From Azorinus chamasolen (lineage: Eukaryota > Mollusca > Bivalvia > Cardiida > Solecurtidae): 64,000 nt of DNA. The position numbers and the translations under genes were made by a program. The DNA is taken from the NCBI GenBank assembly GCA_963576725.1, contig OY755238.1:31428145-31492144 (forward strand), read 5' to 3'. The notes below the pieces were generated by a model. The model saw nothing but the letters and a program-made list of their open reading frames with translations. It did no database searches and was not told where the DNA came from. Position 1 is the first letter of the stretch. Each line of letters opens with the position of its first letter. This document shows positions 11,699-21,814 of the stretch, one piece after another.

Positions 11699-11933
11699 TT
11701 AACCCTTCGCTTGCTATTCACGTCGATATACCTACCTGTAAATAGTGAAGACCCTGCAGGAGCTGTCTCATCAGGGTCTGCACTATTTACAAGTTCATTG
11801 TGCAACAAGTGCACTCCACAGCAGTGATTGCACAGCGAAATACTTGTACACAGTGAAGATATATGTAATTATACAACAGGGCATGGGTAAAGAAGGAGAA
11901 ATGTATTTTAAAATTCAGCAAGAGAAGGGTTAA
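11699..11933. mobile_element. TTAA-flanked MITE, CCCTTCGCTTGC family
   Basis: Left end TTAACCCTTCGCTTGC, right end GAGAAGGGTTAA (eroded from GCAAGCGAAGGG). The centre GACCCTGCAGGAGCTGTC lacks one hairpin arm compared with 56469-56718. 235 bp. Confidence 0.8.
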
Positions 11934-12009
11934 TATTCATGATACCATTATGTTTTATATTGATATTCATGTAGTAAAGGTTTAAGCTGTCACTTGCTTT
12001 TAAAGACAT

Positions 12010-12241
12010 TTAACCCATTCCCTCATAGGCTAGTTTTAGACCCAGCCTCTTTGAATTAAACTACTGAAAAGGAGCATTTACTAGAGAAAGGGAACAGTTT
12101 AGAAGTGTGTAGTATTGAAACCATTGTGATACATAGAGCATCTGCTCCATAGGACCAAATGCACTATTTATCACAATGTTTCAGAAAGTGACTGTTATGT
12201 CAGAGATAACAAAAGGGTGTCAATATGAGGGAATGGGTTAA
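12010..12241. mobile_element. TTAA-flanked MITE, CCCATTCCC family
   Basis: TTAACCCATTCCCTCATAG at left and GAGGGAATGGGTTAA at right. The central palindrome with AACCATTGTGAT arms is eroded around GCTCCATAGGACC. Confidence 0.85.
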
Positions 12242-13334
12242 AAGTGCATTCACTAAGAGAGTGCTTTAATCATTGAACATATGATCACGATTGCTATCAG
12301 CTTCAATGTAGTATTAAGACATAGGCCTTGTGTGCTTAGCAATACTTACCTGTTTATTACTTATATGTAGTATATCCTATATACAGAGGAGTTGTAAGTT
12401 GCTAGTTGAACTGTATGAACATGCTTATTATATGTATTAAAGTAGTGTAGTACCTTGAATGGGTTTTATCCAGTCACCAGGCTTCTCTAGTGACATAATA
12501 AAGGGGGTGCAAATAAACTTAGGTTTATTAGGTTACTTCCGGTAGTGGAAGGTTTATTAGGTTAGTAGATAGGCGTAATGATTCTATAACCATGGAACTA
12601 TTTTAGTTTTCTGTAAATATTCATAAACATGTTGATGGAATAGATCTAACAGATCTATTTGGTCACCAGAAGAATTATTCAAATGAGAAAAAATAAAAAT
12701 AATTGGATACAGCTGGATTCGAACCCGCGCCTGATCCTACAAAAACTAATTCTATCCTCTCTAGAGACGTCGCCCTTACCGATTACGCCACTGAGGCCAC
12801 ATACAAAATGACGTTGATTTATCACTTTTATTAATTTAATCCACCGCTGGCAAAACCCGTTTTTGATAAAATCAAACCTGGAAGCAAAGATTGACAGATA
12901 AATAGTTAATGTTTTCTTTTCACTCTCATGATTATTTGATTGTTAAAATCTTACAGGGGCGGTGATAGTCATAAACTTAAATATAGCCTGTTCAGTTCCA
13001 TCGATTTCTGAGTGACGTTAGGTAGAATCTAAAAATAGAAACCGAGACTACGTAACTCGAATTTGACCAAAGAATATAGATAATGTCTGTTTGAAATAAC
13101 TTATCGACCCTCATTCAAATCATCTTATTTTTCAAATTCAACCACGTTTCCCTTCTAGTAATACAAGTATCGAAACTATATTCCTCTGCGGTAGCTCATT
13201 AGATCTATTTACGTCTAAATGGAAGTGAAAAGGGAGGGATCCGTTGATCGAAAAACTGCATTTTCAATGTAAATTATTTCAAGAGTGTTATGAGTCTATA
13301 AAAAAGACATTTAACTATATTGACTGGATAAATC
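12242..13334. other. Mostly unassigned non-coding sequence
   Basis: No open frame with a recognisable domain. GGTTTATTAGGTTA is directly repeated near 12521 and 12549. A tRNA-like unit is annotated separately at 12706-12800. Confidence 0.4.
12706..12800 (-). ncRNA. tRNA-like Pol III unit (SINE head or tRNA pseudogene)
   Basis: On the minus strand an A-box-like TGGCGTAATCGGTAAGGG is followed about 50 bp later by a B-box GGTTCGAATCC. A T-arm GCGGG/CCAGC pairs at four of five positions. The acceptor stem does not close and the spacing between D and T arms is too long, so a working tRNA is unlikely. Confidence 0.5.
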
Positions 13335-13473
13335 GAATAATAGGTTAGTGCCGTAGATGGGACGCCTTTATCCGACTCGGAGAGAAAACAGTTGAGGCTC
13401 GGCAAGCCTCGCCTCAACGTTTTCTCCCCTCGTCGGATAAAGCGCCCCATCTACGGCACTAACCTATTATTCT
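13335..13473. repeat. Near-perfect foldback palindrome
   Basis: AATAATAGGTTAGTGCCGTAG at the left returns inverted at the right end as CTACGGCACTAACCTATTATT, with matching inner arms (GTTGAGGC...GCCTCAACG). Arms are about 60 bp and the loop is very short. Single copy here. Confidence 0.8.
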
Positions 13474-13659
13474 CTATATCTATACCTTCAATGGTGATTT
13501 ATATATGAACACTCTGACACTACAGATATGGTCACTAATCAGATACCAAATAGTTGGATATTTTTTATAAACGAAAAGGGAGAAAATGCAAAAATGAAAA
13601 CTGATACAGACGACAAATGTTGCAGACGACCATAATTATGTAGCAGCGCAAGAGCTAAA

Positions 13660-13985
13660 GAACAGACCAACCTCGGGTATAGAAACCCCCGGCTTTAAAC
13701 CAGCCCCATGCTTGATTATTTTTCTCGCTGAAATACGCCATAAAACCAAGTAAATTAACGGCGTTTATTAAGTACTACTTTACATTGCGTAATACGACTT
13801 CCATATCTAATAGCGACAAACTGCAGCATAAAAGCGTGACACCAAATGACGTCATTTGTTATGACAACCAAAACGTTACGTTTTGGTGTAAAATATAAAT
13901 GCCTGAGTGACCACATAACAACGGCTTCGGTTAATTAAATAGGCTTTTAAAATGTTTATATGATAAATAGAATTTCATATTCGTG
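13660..13985. repeat. Dispersed repeat, GGTATAGAAACCCCCGGC family, copy 1
   Basis: Shares more than 300 bp with 42760-43085, including CTTGATTATTTTTCTCGCTG and CACCAAATGACGTCATTTG. This copy lacks the left inverted arm seen in the other. Confidence 0.75.
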
Positions 13986-14085
13986 CTAATGACGCACAAA
14001 GACGATGAAAGTACCACCTTGAAACGGTCAGTGACTAAAGTCACTGGGGGTGGGTTAAAACCGGTTTAGAGGCGCCCAATCCCAC
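13986..14085. repeat. Fragment of the AAACCGGTTTA / GGCGCCCAA family
   Basis: Contains GAAAGTACCACCTTG, GGTCAGTGACTAAAGTCACT and AAACCGGTTTAGAGGCGCCC. Related sequence occurs at about 25290-25476, 42300-42490, 47200-47450, 52190-52330 and 60820-61078. Confidence 0.55.
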
Positions 14086-14304
14086 ACTTTTTCAGATAAT
14101 CAGTGTAAATAATTTTAAATTAGTCTGACGTAGTAGAACAGAGTGCAGAATCAGTCAGCTCTTGAATGATTTGTTTAATCCGGGTCTGCACTATTTGCCT
14201 AAGCACTTATGGTAATTTACTAGACATGTATGCATGTTCCTTGTTTAAACCTGACCACGGTCTTTTTATGTAATCTGATAAGGATGTGCGAAAAAGAGAT
14301 ATCT

Positions 14305-14433
14305 TTACCCATTCCCTCATGGACTATTTTAGACCCAACCTCTTTGAATAATGTACGAAAATGAGTATCTACGAGAGAAAAGGGAAATATTAGATGTGTG
14401 TAGTTGTGTGACCATTGTGATAAATAGAGCACA
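14305..14433. mobile_element. Truncated TTAA-type MITE, CCCATTCCC family
   Basis: The left half only (TTACCCATTCCCTCATGG to AACCATTGTGATAAATAGAGC-like sequence, written here as ACCATTGTGATAAATAGAGC). It stops at the symmetry centre. Confidence 0.7.
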
Positions 14434-14909
14434 GTTAATTGAAAGTACAATAAATCCTTCTTTAGCAACCGTATAACCGAGGTCTAGGTTTTGGTCTTTA
14501 AAGCAGGTGGTAGCTTAAATAAAGCCAAAAATAATGCGGAAAGCTCCTATAGCGCTCTTGGCATTATATTTGACCTGCATTAAGCTACCATAGCTTTTCA
14601 AGATTCCTATGTTCAATCAAAACACGATCACTGAAGACGGATTCCTCTGTACGCTGAGAATACAGTTTGGATATGCATGTACCATGCCAAAGGGATGTGG
14701 TGTCAGATTGTCGGGGGATAAGATCAGTAACATGAAATATGCTTGGCAGATGCGTAGTAGTAAGAGTTGTACACGCGATAACGGAGTTCGATATACCACT
14801 AGCGCAGTTCGACATTAGACTTGGGAGTCGTCTCAAAGCGGTCTCTCCATACAATGAAAGCTTGTCTGCGTTTCCAAAATTAACTTTACAAAAACTTTAT
14901 AAATCTAAT
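14434..14909. other. TA-type MITE core fragment plus unassigned unique sequence
   Basis: About 14498-14600 is the inner hairpin of the TA-type family (CAGGTGGTAGCTTAA, GAAAGCTCCTATAG, CCTGCATTAAGCTACC) without ends. 14620-14905 looks unique; frames of 60-89 codons on both strands show no domain. Confidence 0.5.
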
Positions 14910-15113
14910 TACAGTAAAACCTCTCTATAACGACCACTAAATTACATCAAGTATTTTGTGTTAAAGCAGGTGGATGCTTAAAACAAGGTGAAAGTAAAAA
15001 AGAACGCTTCTATAGCGTTCTGTTTTACTTTCACCTTGCTTTAAGCAACCACCTGCCCAAAATACCAACTAATTAACAAAAGTTGGTGGTCGTTATAGAG
15101 AGGTTCTACTGTA
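14910..15113. mobile_element. TA-flanked palindromic MITE (CAGTAAAACCTCTCTATAACG)
   Basis: A complete copy: TACAGTAAAACCTCTCTATA at left, TATAGAGAGGTTCTACTGTA at right. The inner hairpin carries CAGGTGGATGCTTAA and CGCTTCTATAGCG at the centre. 204 bp. Confidence 0.9.
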
Positions 15114-15187
15114 CCGTGAAAAGTGTTGGCTAAATTCAAACCTTTTCCAAGCGTTAGCAATTTTCGTCTAAACAATACTGCAAAATG

Positions 15188-15509
15188 TACAGTTGAACTT
15201 CGGTATCTCGAACTCGGATAACTCGAACTTTGGATAACTCGAACAAAACGTTTTGCCCTTCCAAAACTTACAATACAGAATTGCTCTTAACTGTATTGCT
15301 ACAGATATCTAGAAACACGTGTTGCAGCTTAATACAGGTCTAAAGTAATGCCGGAAGCTCCTACAGGAGCTTTCGGCATTACTTTTGACCTATATTAAGC
15401 TGTGAATTCGAGAAATTGTTCAGATTAGAAATCGGATAACTCGAACTTCTGTTATCTCGAACTAATTTGTATGGTCCCTAGATGTTCGAGTTATCGAAGT
15501 TCAACTGTA
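15188..15509. mobile_element. TA-flanked MITE with TCGAACT subrepeats
   Basis: TACAGTTGAACTTCGGTATC left, ATCGAAGTTCAACTGTA right. The word GATAACTCGAACTT recurs inside. The centre (15321-15402) is the same AGCTTAATACAGG hairpin with GCTCCTACAGGAGC that occurs in other TA-type copies, so the core is shared while the ends differ. Confidence 0.85.
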
Positions 15510-15539
15510 TTTGAATAATAAAGTTGCCTTACCCAAGTG

Positions 15540-15728
15540 TATTGATATTTGCAAACATTGTTATGTTTTATCCTGATATGATGCCGGGTAACCCGACGTC
15601 TGATCAAGATCCAGACTGTTTGACACTCATATCGTATGTTTTCTTGGTAAAAAATACTTAAATCTAGTTTGACACGTAAACCAAACAACAATTTTTAAGC
15701 AGACATCTTCTGGCAATGAAAGGGGTTA
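15540..15728. mobile_element. TTAA-type MITE fragment, GATCCAGATGAGACGCC family
   Basis: Central stem ATGATGCCGGGTAACCCGACG with GATCCAGACTG arm; the right end AATGAAAGGGGTTAA is intact. The left end is missing. Confidence 0.65.
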
Positions 15729-15729
15729 A

Positions 15730-16440
15730 TTATGTCCCCCAAACGAAGTGGGGCATATTTTTGCTCCGTTTCTTTTTCTTATTATTATGTCTTCCCCATT
15801 TGTAATCGGGATACATATTATTTTTGGTCGATGTTTCCGTCTGTCCGTCCGTTTGTCTGTCTGTCTGTCACACTCGTTTCCTCTTAATAGCTCTCACAAA
15901 TATTGAAGGATTTCAAAATGCTTTGGCATAATTGTTCAACAAGACGATGTGTAGAACATTCGATTCGGTCAAGGTCACATTTCAATGTCAAATGTTTTAG
16001 TTACAAACTTTGGGACGATCCCAAACAGATGTGGCACAAATGTACTCCATAACAAGCCAATGATCAGACAGCTAAATTCTGGCACATTAGTCAAAGGTCA
16101 AGGTCACAATTCAAGATCAAATGTGGTAAGCCTTATTTTTTCATGTTTGCTCCACATCTGTATAACATTGGAAGGATTCCAAAATGCTGTGGCATTAATG
16201 TTCTCTTTAACAAACTGATGTGCAGACAACAGGATTAAGGCACGTGGGTCAAAGGTCAAGGTCACAATTCAATGTCAAAAATGTTTCATTTTTACACTTT
16301 CTTATCCGGACGATAACTCCTATACTGCTCATGCCATTGGATTGAACTTCATACATGTAAAGAGCATGATGAGGGAAAGTGTCATGTACAAGGGCCATAA
16401 CTCTGACTTCAATACTTTTGGAGTTATGGAGTTATTGCTG
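15730..16440. repeat. Tandem-core element with GTCC/GTCT microsatellite, copy 1
   Basis: Starts with a short CCCC...GGGG stem near 15737, then (GTCC/GTCT)n at 15838-15870. This is followed by diverged repeats containing TCAAAGGTCAAGGTCACAATTC at about 16090 and 16250, and ACAAGGGCCATAACTCT at about 16389. The architecture resembles the 'pearl' elements of oysters (non-autonomous Helitron/Helentron relatives). Confidence 0.5.
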
Positions 16441-16489
16441 AATAATTGGGTTTTCATGATAGTTTAGCACTCACAATTTATTGGTAGGT

Positions 16490-16800
16490 CTTTCGAAAGA
16501 ATTGGTTGCCATGGTAACTGAATGGTGGGCTCTGATTTGTCAAATTTTAGATGTTGTTCGATTTTGCTGAAAGTTGGCACTTAGACTTTACCACTTCCGT
16601 TTAGAGGTATTTGGGAACCCCAAAGTTGTTTTGAAAGACTTGGTTTCCATCGTAATGGTGTGGTTTTCTGTAATTGGTCAAATATGGGGTATATGGGTAT
16701 CCCGAACTTAATGACAGGTGTTTCAAATGTGTTGGTTGTCATGGTAACCCAGTGATGGTCTGTGATTGGTTCAAATTTAGATATTTTGCTCATCAATACC
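16490..16800. repeat. Diverged tandem repeat, TTGGTTGCCATGGTAAC unit
   Basis: Three degraded units start near 16501, 16640 and 16731, each with TTGGTT.CCATGGTAA followed by TGTGATTGGTCAAAT-like sequence; period about 100-130 bp. Confidence 0.55.
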
Positions 16801-16997
16801 AGTTGTCAGTTTAGGGGACATTCTGTAACGGAATCTGATACACATAGATCGTGTTATACATGTATTTTCATTTACATAATAAGTCCTGTAGATGTTGTCC
16901 TACAGAACAATGCTGAGCATATCCTAACTATGAACGACAACAGTCTTCTTGGATGTCGCCATACCGAAGTGACGCATGTACTAGTATGTCTTTATTA

Positions 16998-17900
16998 GTC
17001 CCCCACCGATTACCGGTTGGGGACTATAGGTTTGCTCGATTCCGTCCGTCTGTCCGTCTGTCTGTCTGTCTGTCTGTCCGTCTGTCCGTCCGTCCGTCCG
17101 TCCGTCTGCCACGCTTCTTGTCCGGGCCATATCTCCTACAAAGTTATGCCAAATTCATTATAACTTCACACATTGAAGAAGCATGATGAGGGCTAGTGTC
17201 ATGCACAAGGGTCATAACTCTAGCATCAATATTTTTGGAGTTATTCCCCTTTTACATATTTTTTTTGTCCGGACAATAACTCTTTATCTACTGGTTCAAT
17301 TGATTTGAAACTTCACATATGGAGCAATCATGATGAGGGGTAGTGTCATACACAAGGGCCATAACTCTAGCATCAATATTTTTGGAGTTCTTCCCCTTTT
17401 TCATATTTTCTTGTCAGTCCGTCTGTCATGCTTCGTGTCCGGGCAATATCTCCTACAAAGTTGGGCCAAATTCATTATAACTTCACACATTGAAGAAGCA
17501 TGATCAGGAGTAGTGTCATGCACAAGGGCCATAATTCTAGCATCAATATTTTTGGAGTTATTCCCCTTTTTCATATTTTTTGTCCGGACAATAACTCTTT
17601 ATCTACTGGTTCAATTGATTTGAAACTTCACATATGGAACACACATGATAAGGGGTAGTGTCATGCACAAGGGCCATAACTCTAGCATCTATATTGTTGG
17701 AGTTATTCCCCTTTTCATATTTTCTTGTCCAATTAATAACTCTTTATGTACTGGTTCAATTGATTTGAAACTTCTTATATGGAACAAGCATGATGAGATG
17801 TTGTGTCATGCACAAGGGCAATAACTCTAGCATCAATATATTTTGGAGTTACTCCCCTTTTTCATATTTTCTTGTCGGGACAATATTATTTTATTTACTG
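16998..17900. repeat. Tandem-core element with GTCC/GTCT microsatellite, copy 2
   Basis: GTCCCCCACCGATTACCGG stem, then (GTCC/GTCT)n at 17041-17110, then five tandem units containing GTGTCATGCACAAGGGCC at about 17199, 17344, 17512, 17656 and 17805. Period is 144-168 bp. The stem, microsatellite and core repeats together resemble bivalve 'pearl' elements. No Rep/helicase coding is present. Confidence 0.65.
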
Positions 17901-18514
17901 ATTCAATGTATGAAAGTAGGTACTAATACCATTCAGGTGGTCATGTATATACCATGGTCAACCGCACCATGGGTGGGTGGGGTGGGGAGAGTGGAGGTTT
18001 TTTTTTCAGTCCGGTGGGGGGACTCATGTCTTGCATAGCAATACAACATGCCCTTGTTTTACCTATTACATGTTCAACAGTGACCCTGTATCTTCTGTGA
18101 TACGTTTTATACAGAACACACATTCTCCTATCATGGCTATATCTCATACGCAGTTGAACCGCGGTGTATGGCGTTATAATGGGTGTCCATTCGGATAAAG
18201 TTTGTCACCTATAGAAAAACACAGTTTGTTGGAAATGGCAAATCTGTTGATTCAACCTGCTGCACGAGTCTGTAGGTTTGCGCATTATTCTGGTGATCAA
18301 GAAACCCCGACTCTACATGGCGTTTTGTGCCTTAATTGTGAACAACAATTTGAGTATGCAGGTAATAATAATGTCTGTGACCTGAGTAAAACTGTTGTTG
18401 AAAATCACTGGGTCTGTTTATTTCAAACTAAATAAAGGGCAGGGTGGCGGTTGGCAAATCTGTATCAACGAAGCAATGGCATATCTTTGATAATCAGAAA
18501 TGCCAGGCGGAGGC
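17901..18514. other. Unassigned non-coding sequence
   Basis: Frames of 66-82 codons occur on both strands without recognisable domains. A poly-T/G stretch at 17985-18015 separates two AT-rich halves. I see no repeat match within the window. Confidence 0.35.
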
Positions 18515-18697
18515 CTGGGTCCATGCTTATAAAGCTTTTAGTTGAGTCTGAGTTCGTTCTCAAGTTTTTGATTGGTCAGATTTGAACCTTTGACTCAAAT
18601 CTGACCAATCAAAAGCTTGAGAACTCAAATCTGACCAACCAAAAGCTTGAGAACGAACTCAGATTCAACTAAAAGGCTTTATAAGCATGGACCCTGG
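18515..18697. mobile_element. Foldback MITE, GGGTCCATGCTTATAAAG family
   Basis: Left arm GGGTCCATGCTTATAAAGC...TTGATTGGTCAGATTTGA and right arm TCAAATCTGACCAATCAAAA...CTTTATAAGCATGGACCC. The right arm contains one extra tandem copy of CTGACCAAYCAAAAGCTTGA. Further copies at 49932-50114 and 55476-55628. Confidence 0.85.
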
Positions 18698-18707
18698 AGG
18701 CGAAAAG

Positions 18708-18864
18708 GAGCATTAATTAGAGAAAAAAAGCATTTTAGAATTTTGTAGTTTGAAACCAATGTGATAAATACAGCATTTGCTCCTATAGGAGCAAATGCTC
18801 TATTTATCACAATGGTTTCCCAAAATGACTTTTACATAGTCGTCAATATGAGGAAATGGGTTAA
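18708..18864. mobile_element. TTAA-type MITE, CCCATTCCC family, left end lost
   Basis: Starts in CGAAAAGGAGCATTAATTAG, has the perfect core around GCTCCTATAGGAGC, and ends GAGGAAATGGGTTAA. It directly abuts the foldback element ending at 18697, which probably removed its left end. Confidence 0.8.
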
Positions 18865-18911
18865 CAAGAGAGTTGTGTTATTTCCAATTGCTGCGTAATG
18901 CAGAACACAAG

Positions 18912-19327
18912 GACCTGTCTTAAACGACCATTCATTTATTGAACATACCGGTATAAGAGTCTTAACCCTTTTCTCCATAAATACGCCTTTCTACGCCTCT
19001 GTAAAAATCACCTGTTGAAACCATTGTGATAAATAGAGCATTTGCTCCTATAGGAGCAAATGCTCTATTCATCACAATGGTTTCAAACTACAAAATTCTA
19101 AACAAAATCATTTTCTCCAGTTAATGCTCCTTTTCGGTAGATATTTTCAAAGAGGTTGGGTCTAAAAATAGCCTATGGAGGAAAGAGTTGAAAAGCAAGA
19201 TTTTGCTTAATACAAGGCAAAAGTAATACAGAAATTTCGGATATTACTTTTGACCTGTATTAAGCTACCACTTGCCTTACATGTACATAATTTTACTTTT
19301 TATGGTCGCTTAAGACAGGCTCTATTG
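18912..19327. mobile_element. TA-type MITE split by a nested TTAA-type element
   Basis: Left part GACCTGTCTTAAACGACCATTC..., right part (19190-19327) with the AAGCTACCACTTGCC arm and GGTCGCTTAAGACAGGCTC end. The insert at 18962-19189 separates them. Confidence 0.7.
18962..19189. mobile_element. Chimeric TTAA-type MITE
   Basis: The left 45 bp (TTAACCCTTTTCTCCATAAA then ACGCCTTTCTACGCC) belong to the CCCTTTACTCC family. From AACCATTGTGATAAATAGAG onward, including the GCTCCTATAGGAGC centre, it is the CCCATTCCC family. The right end is GGAAAGAGTTGAA (degenerate TTAA). Confidence 0.75.
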
Positions 19328-19818
19328 TGTTGCACCAAACACTTACATCATGTTATTCCCCGCTAAGCTACTACCTGTCTTGAATTTTAAAATTATTCTG
19401 ATTTTGATTGGTCGTTAATATCAAGTTTTCGTTTACTGCATACACTCTTATAGAACAAAACACCATACACTCGTTCATAAGATATGGGCATACATATTTA
19501 TAAGGACATATTGTATTTCTTTATAAGAAGAATTCATCAGCAATCTGTTCTTGGGGATTACTTCCAGTAGTACATTAAACGATTTATTAGTTGCTGGTCG
19601 TCCTCAAATACGACGCATACATACGTCAATTAAAATTGCGGTGTAATATAGATCAGATTCTACAGCTTCTTCCTGAGCCAAAATGTCATGTGTTCATAAG
19701 CCATTATAAAAAATAATATTATTAATATTCATGACGTCATTATTCCTATATTAATATTCATCAGGGAAAGGGTTCAGCTATTTGTCTCCTATGTTAGGCA
19801 TAGGCTTTTGTAAGCCAG
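19328..19818. other. Non-coding, partly MITE-derived
   Basis: 19640-19785 carries AATATTCATGACGTCATTATT and TTCATCAGGGAAAGGGTTC, terminal pieces of TTAA-type elements. The rest is unassigned AT-rich sequence. Confidence 0.4.
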
Positions 19819-20025
19819 TACAGTAGAGCCAGACTTAAACGGTCATTCATTTATTGAACATAGGAGTCGTAAAAAGTATAGATTGCTTAATGCAGGGCGA
19901 ATGTGTTGCAGAAGCTCCTATAAAAGACATCTGCATTACTTTTATCCTGCATTAAGCTATCACCTGCCTAACAGACCCTTGGTTAGACCTCTTTTTGTTG
20001 GCCGCTTAAGACAGGTTCTATTGTA
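19819..20025. mobile_element. TA-flanked palindromic MITE
   Basis: TACAGTAGAGCCAGACTTAA left; TTAAGACAGGTTCTATTGTA right. The inner arm TGCTTAATGCAGGGCGAA is eroded at the centre (GCTCCTATAAAAGAC). Confidence 0.8.
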
Positions 20026-20088
20026 ATTGAATTGAAACCAATGTCTATTTTGCTCCTGGTCAACTATATGACATTTTTTATCTTTCAG

Positions 20089-20331
20089 ATAAGCAAGAAA
20101 ACATCTGCCATGCATACCTACGATCCAAATCTTTATCCGTCTATGAGAACACCCTGCAAGTTATGCAACAAATCCTTCGCATCAACATGGGCCCTGGATG
20201 TGCATATGAGGAGTCACACTGGCGAGAAGCCGTATCAGTGTAGCGTTTGTCAGCGGAGATTCGCGGTAAAGAGCAGTTACCAGAGACACCAGACAGTGCA
20301 TATGAATGCTCTATTTGACAATCTGATTTAG
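20089..20331 (+). CDS. C2H2 zinc-finger terminal exon (two fingers)
   Basis: An acceptor TTTATCTTTCAG (20077-20088) leads into a frame of 80 codons ending at TAG 20331. Finger 1: CKLC...FASTWALDVHMRSH; linker TGEKPY; finger 2: CSVC...FAVKSSYQRHQTVH. Both fingers keep the C2-x12-H3-H spacing and the TGEKP linker, so this encodes a DNA-binding C-terminus of a zinc-finger transcription factor. Upstream exons are not identified in the window. A decayed relative lies 0.6 kb downstream (20935-21170). The acceptor is phase 0, unlike the phase-1 acceptor of the 25.5 kb finger exon, so the two are not simple interchangeable exons. Confidence 0.7.
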   Translation: MSKKTSAMHTYDPNLYPSMRTPCKLCNKSFASTWALDVHMRSHTGEKPYQCSVCQRRFAVKSSYQRHQTVHMNALFDNLI

Positions 20332-20340
20332 AACATATGT

Positions 20341-20554
20341 TTAACCCTTTCGCTGCCAATGCCGGATCTGTGATTACCTATGCAAACAGTTTGGATCCAG
20401 ATGAGACGCCGAGTAACTCGGCGTCTCATCAGGATCCAAACTGTTTGTTACTGTTACTATGTTTTTGAAACAAAAATGAAGAAAATCAAAAGAATGAAAA
20501 TTTGTAGCAGACGACAAAGTTAGCAGACGACAGAGTTTGGCAGCGAAAGGGTTC
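20341..20554. mobile_element. TTAA-type MITE, CCCTTTCGCTGCC family (complete)
   Basis: TTAACCCTTTCGCTGCCAAT at left, TTGGCAGCGAAAGGGTTC at right. The central stem GGATCCAGATGAGACGCCG is inverted across CGAGTAACTCG. It begins 10 bp after the zinc-finger stop codon, so it would lie in that 3' UTR. Best copy of its family. Confidence 0.9.
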
Positions 20555-20930
20555 AGTCTTATCCTGCTGTACAAATTGATGTCAGTTCAAATTCTGATAT
20601 TGATCAATTTATACCCTGTGCTTTATATTCCCTGTTCAATATTCATGACATTGTAAGAAATTATGATGTCATGAATATTTATCAGCTGAAGTTTTCTAAT
20701 GTAACCTTTCAAGGAAATATTATATTTTAAAAATCAGATCTATATTATGTCGAAAGCAAACAGAGCAGTCCCTGATCAGACGGCTGCTACAGGAAAAGTT
20801 TAAACATTTGTCTATTCTATTTGCAAATGCGTGAAAATGTGTTTATAAATATGAAGGAAACAGTAATCATTTGCAACTGTGTTGAAGTATTGATGCTTTG
20901 ATTCATTTTTTATTGTCTTCCCTTGGTAAG
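20555..20930. other. MITE-derived non-coding sequence
   Basis: Carries CCCTGTTCAATATTCATGAC near 20628 and an inverted CCCTTTCCC-family body at about 20700-20870 (AAAGCAAACAGAGCAG, TTTGCAAATGCGTGAAAA), without clean ends. Confidence 0.5.
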
Positions 20931-20934
20931 GTCT

Positions 20935-21170
20935 GAAGTAAAACACTCGCGTCACCCTTGGCACTGGAACTTCATATGAGGAGTTGTGTCGTATGATCTG
21001 CAATCAAACAGTCCTGTCATCATTGGCCATGGAACTGTATATGAGAAATCGCATGTGGGTGAAGCCGCGTCAGCTGCAATATTTGCAATGAAACATCAGC
21101 GCCACCTTCAGCCATGGAACTACGTATAAGTTCCATGGTCTGCAATGAAACATTAATGCCACCTATAAAA
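20935..21170 (+). pseudogene. Decayed C2H2 zinc-finger array
   Basis: Successive blocks align with the finger exon at 20089-20331. One at 20940-20985 (CGCGTCACCCTTGGCACTGG, CATATGAGGAG) matches finger 1. Another at 21000-21100 translates to CNQTVLSSLAMELYMRN then a VKPRQLQ-like linker before a stop. More CAATGAAACATYA blocks follow to 21165. Histidines and spacing are lost. Confidence 0.6.
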
Positions 21171-21596
21171 ATAATCTAATTAATATTCATGACGTCATTA
21201 TTTCTTACATGAATATTCATCAGGGAAATGTTAATTATTTTCATGACCTCTCTATATGTTAAATATATACTTACTCCACCCACTATGAATATCAAAGGTC
21301 TTGTATTGAAATGTAATGTTTTATACTACCACAACCAACGAGGGTATTTCTTCGGCAAAGGTTGTAAAAGAATACAATGAACTACGTTTTCTGTTGGTCT
21401 GATATGTTGGTCTATTGCAGTTTCTTATTCGGAATTTTTCTCAACAGCTACTTACCTTATTTCAGTGACGTACATTTCATTGAAACATTGTTGTTATATA
21501 TTCTGGTCCTTCGGGATAATAAATGCCAATGCTTTTAGGTAGGAAATTGAATACCTCTTTTCAAACATGTACTAGGGGTGTGAGTAGTGTTGCACT
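21171..21596. other. Unassigned non-coding sequence with MITE scraps
   Basis: 21165-21245 holds AATATTCATGACGTCATTAT and TTCATCAGGGAAATG scraps of TTAA-type ends. The rest shows no gene or repeat that I recognise. Confidence 0.35.
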
Positions 21597-21814
21597 ATCC
21601 CCTAGTGACGCATTTTTGCGCATCAATAAAAGTCACTTTATGAAACCATTGTGATAAATAGAGCATTTGCTCCTATAGGAGCAAATGCTCTATTTATCAC
21701 AATGGTTTCAAACTACAACATTTTTAATTGTTCCTTTCCTCTGGTTAATGCTCCTTTTCGGTAGATACATTCACAGAGGTTGGGTCTAAAAATAGCCTAG
21801 GAGATAATGAGTTA
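21597..21814. mobile_element. TTAA-type MITE, CCCATTCCC family, variant end
   Basis: Left part ATCCCCTAGTGACGCATTTT resembles the end at 24275-24308. Perfect core centred on GCTCCTATAGGAGC near 21676; right end GGAGATAATGAGTTAA. Confidence 0.8.
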
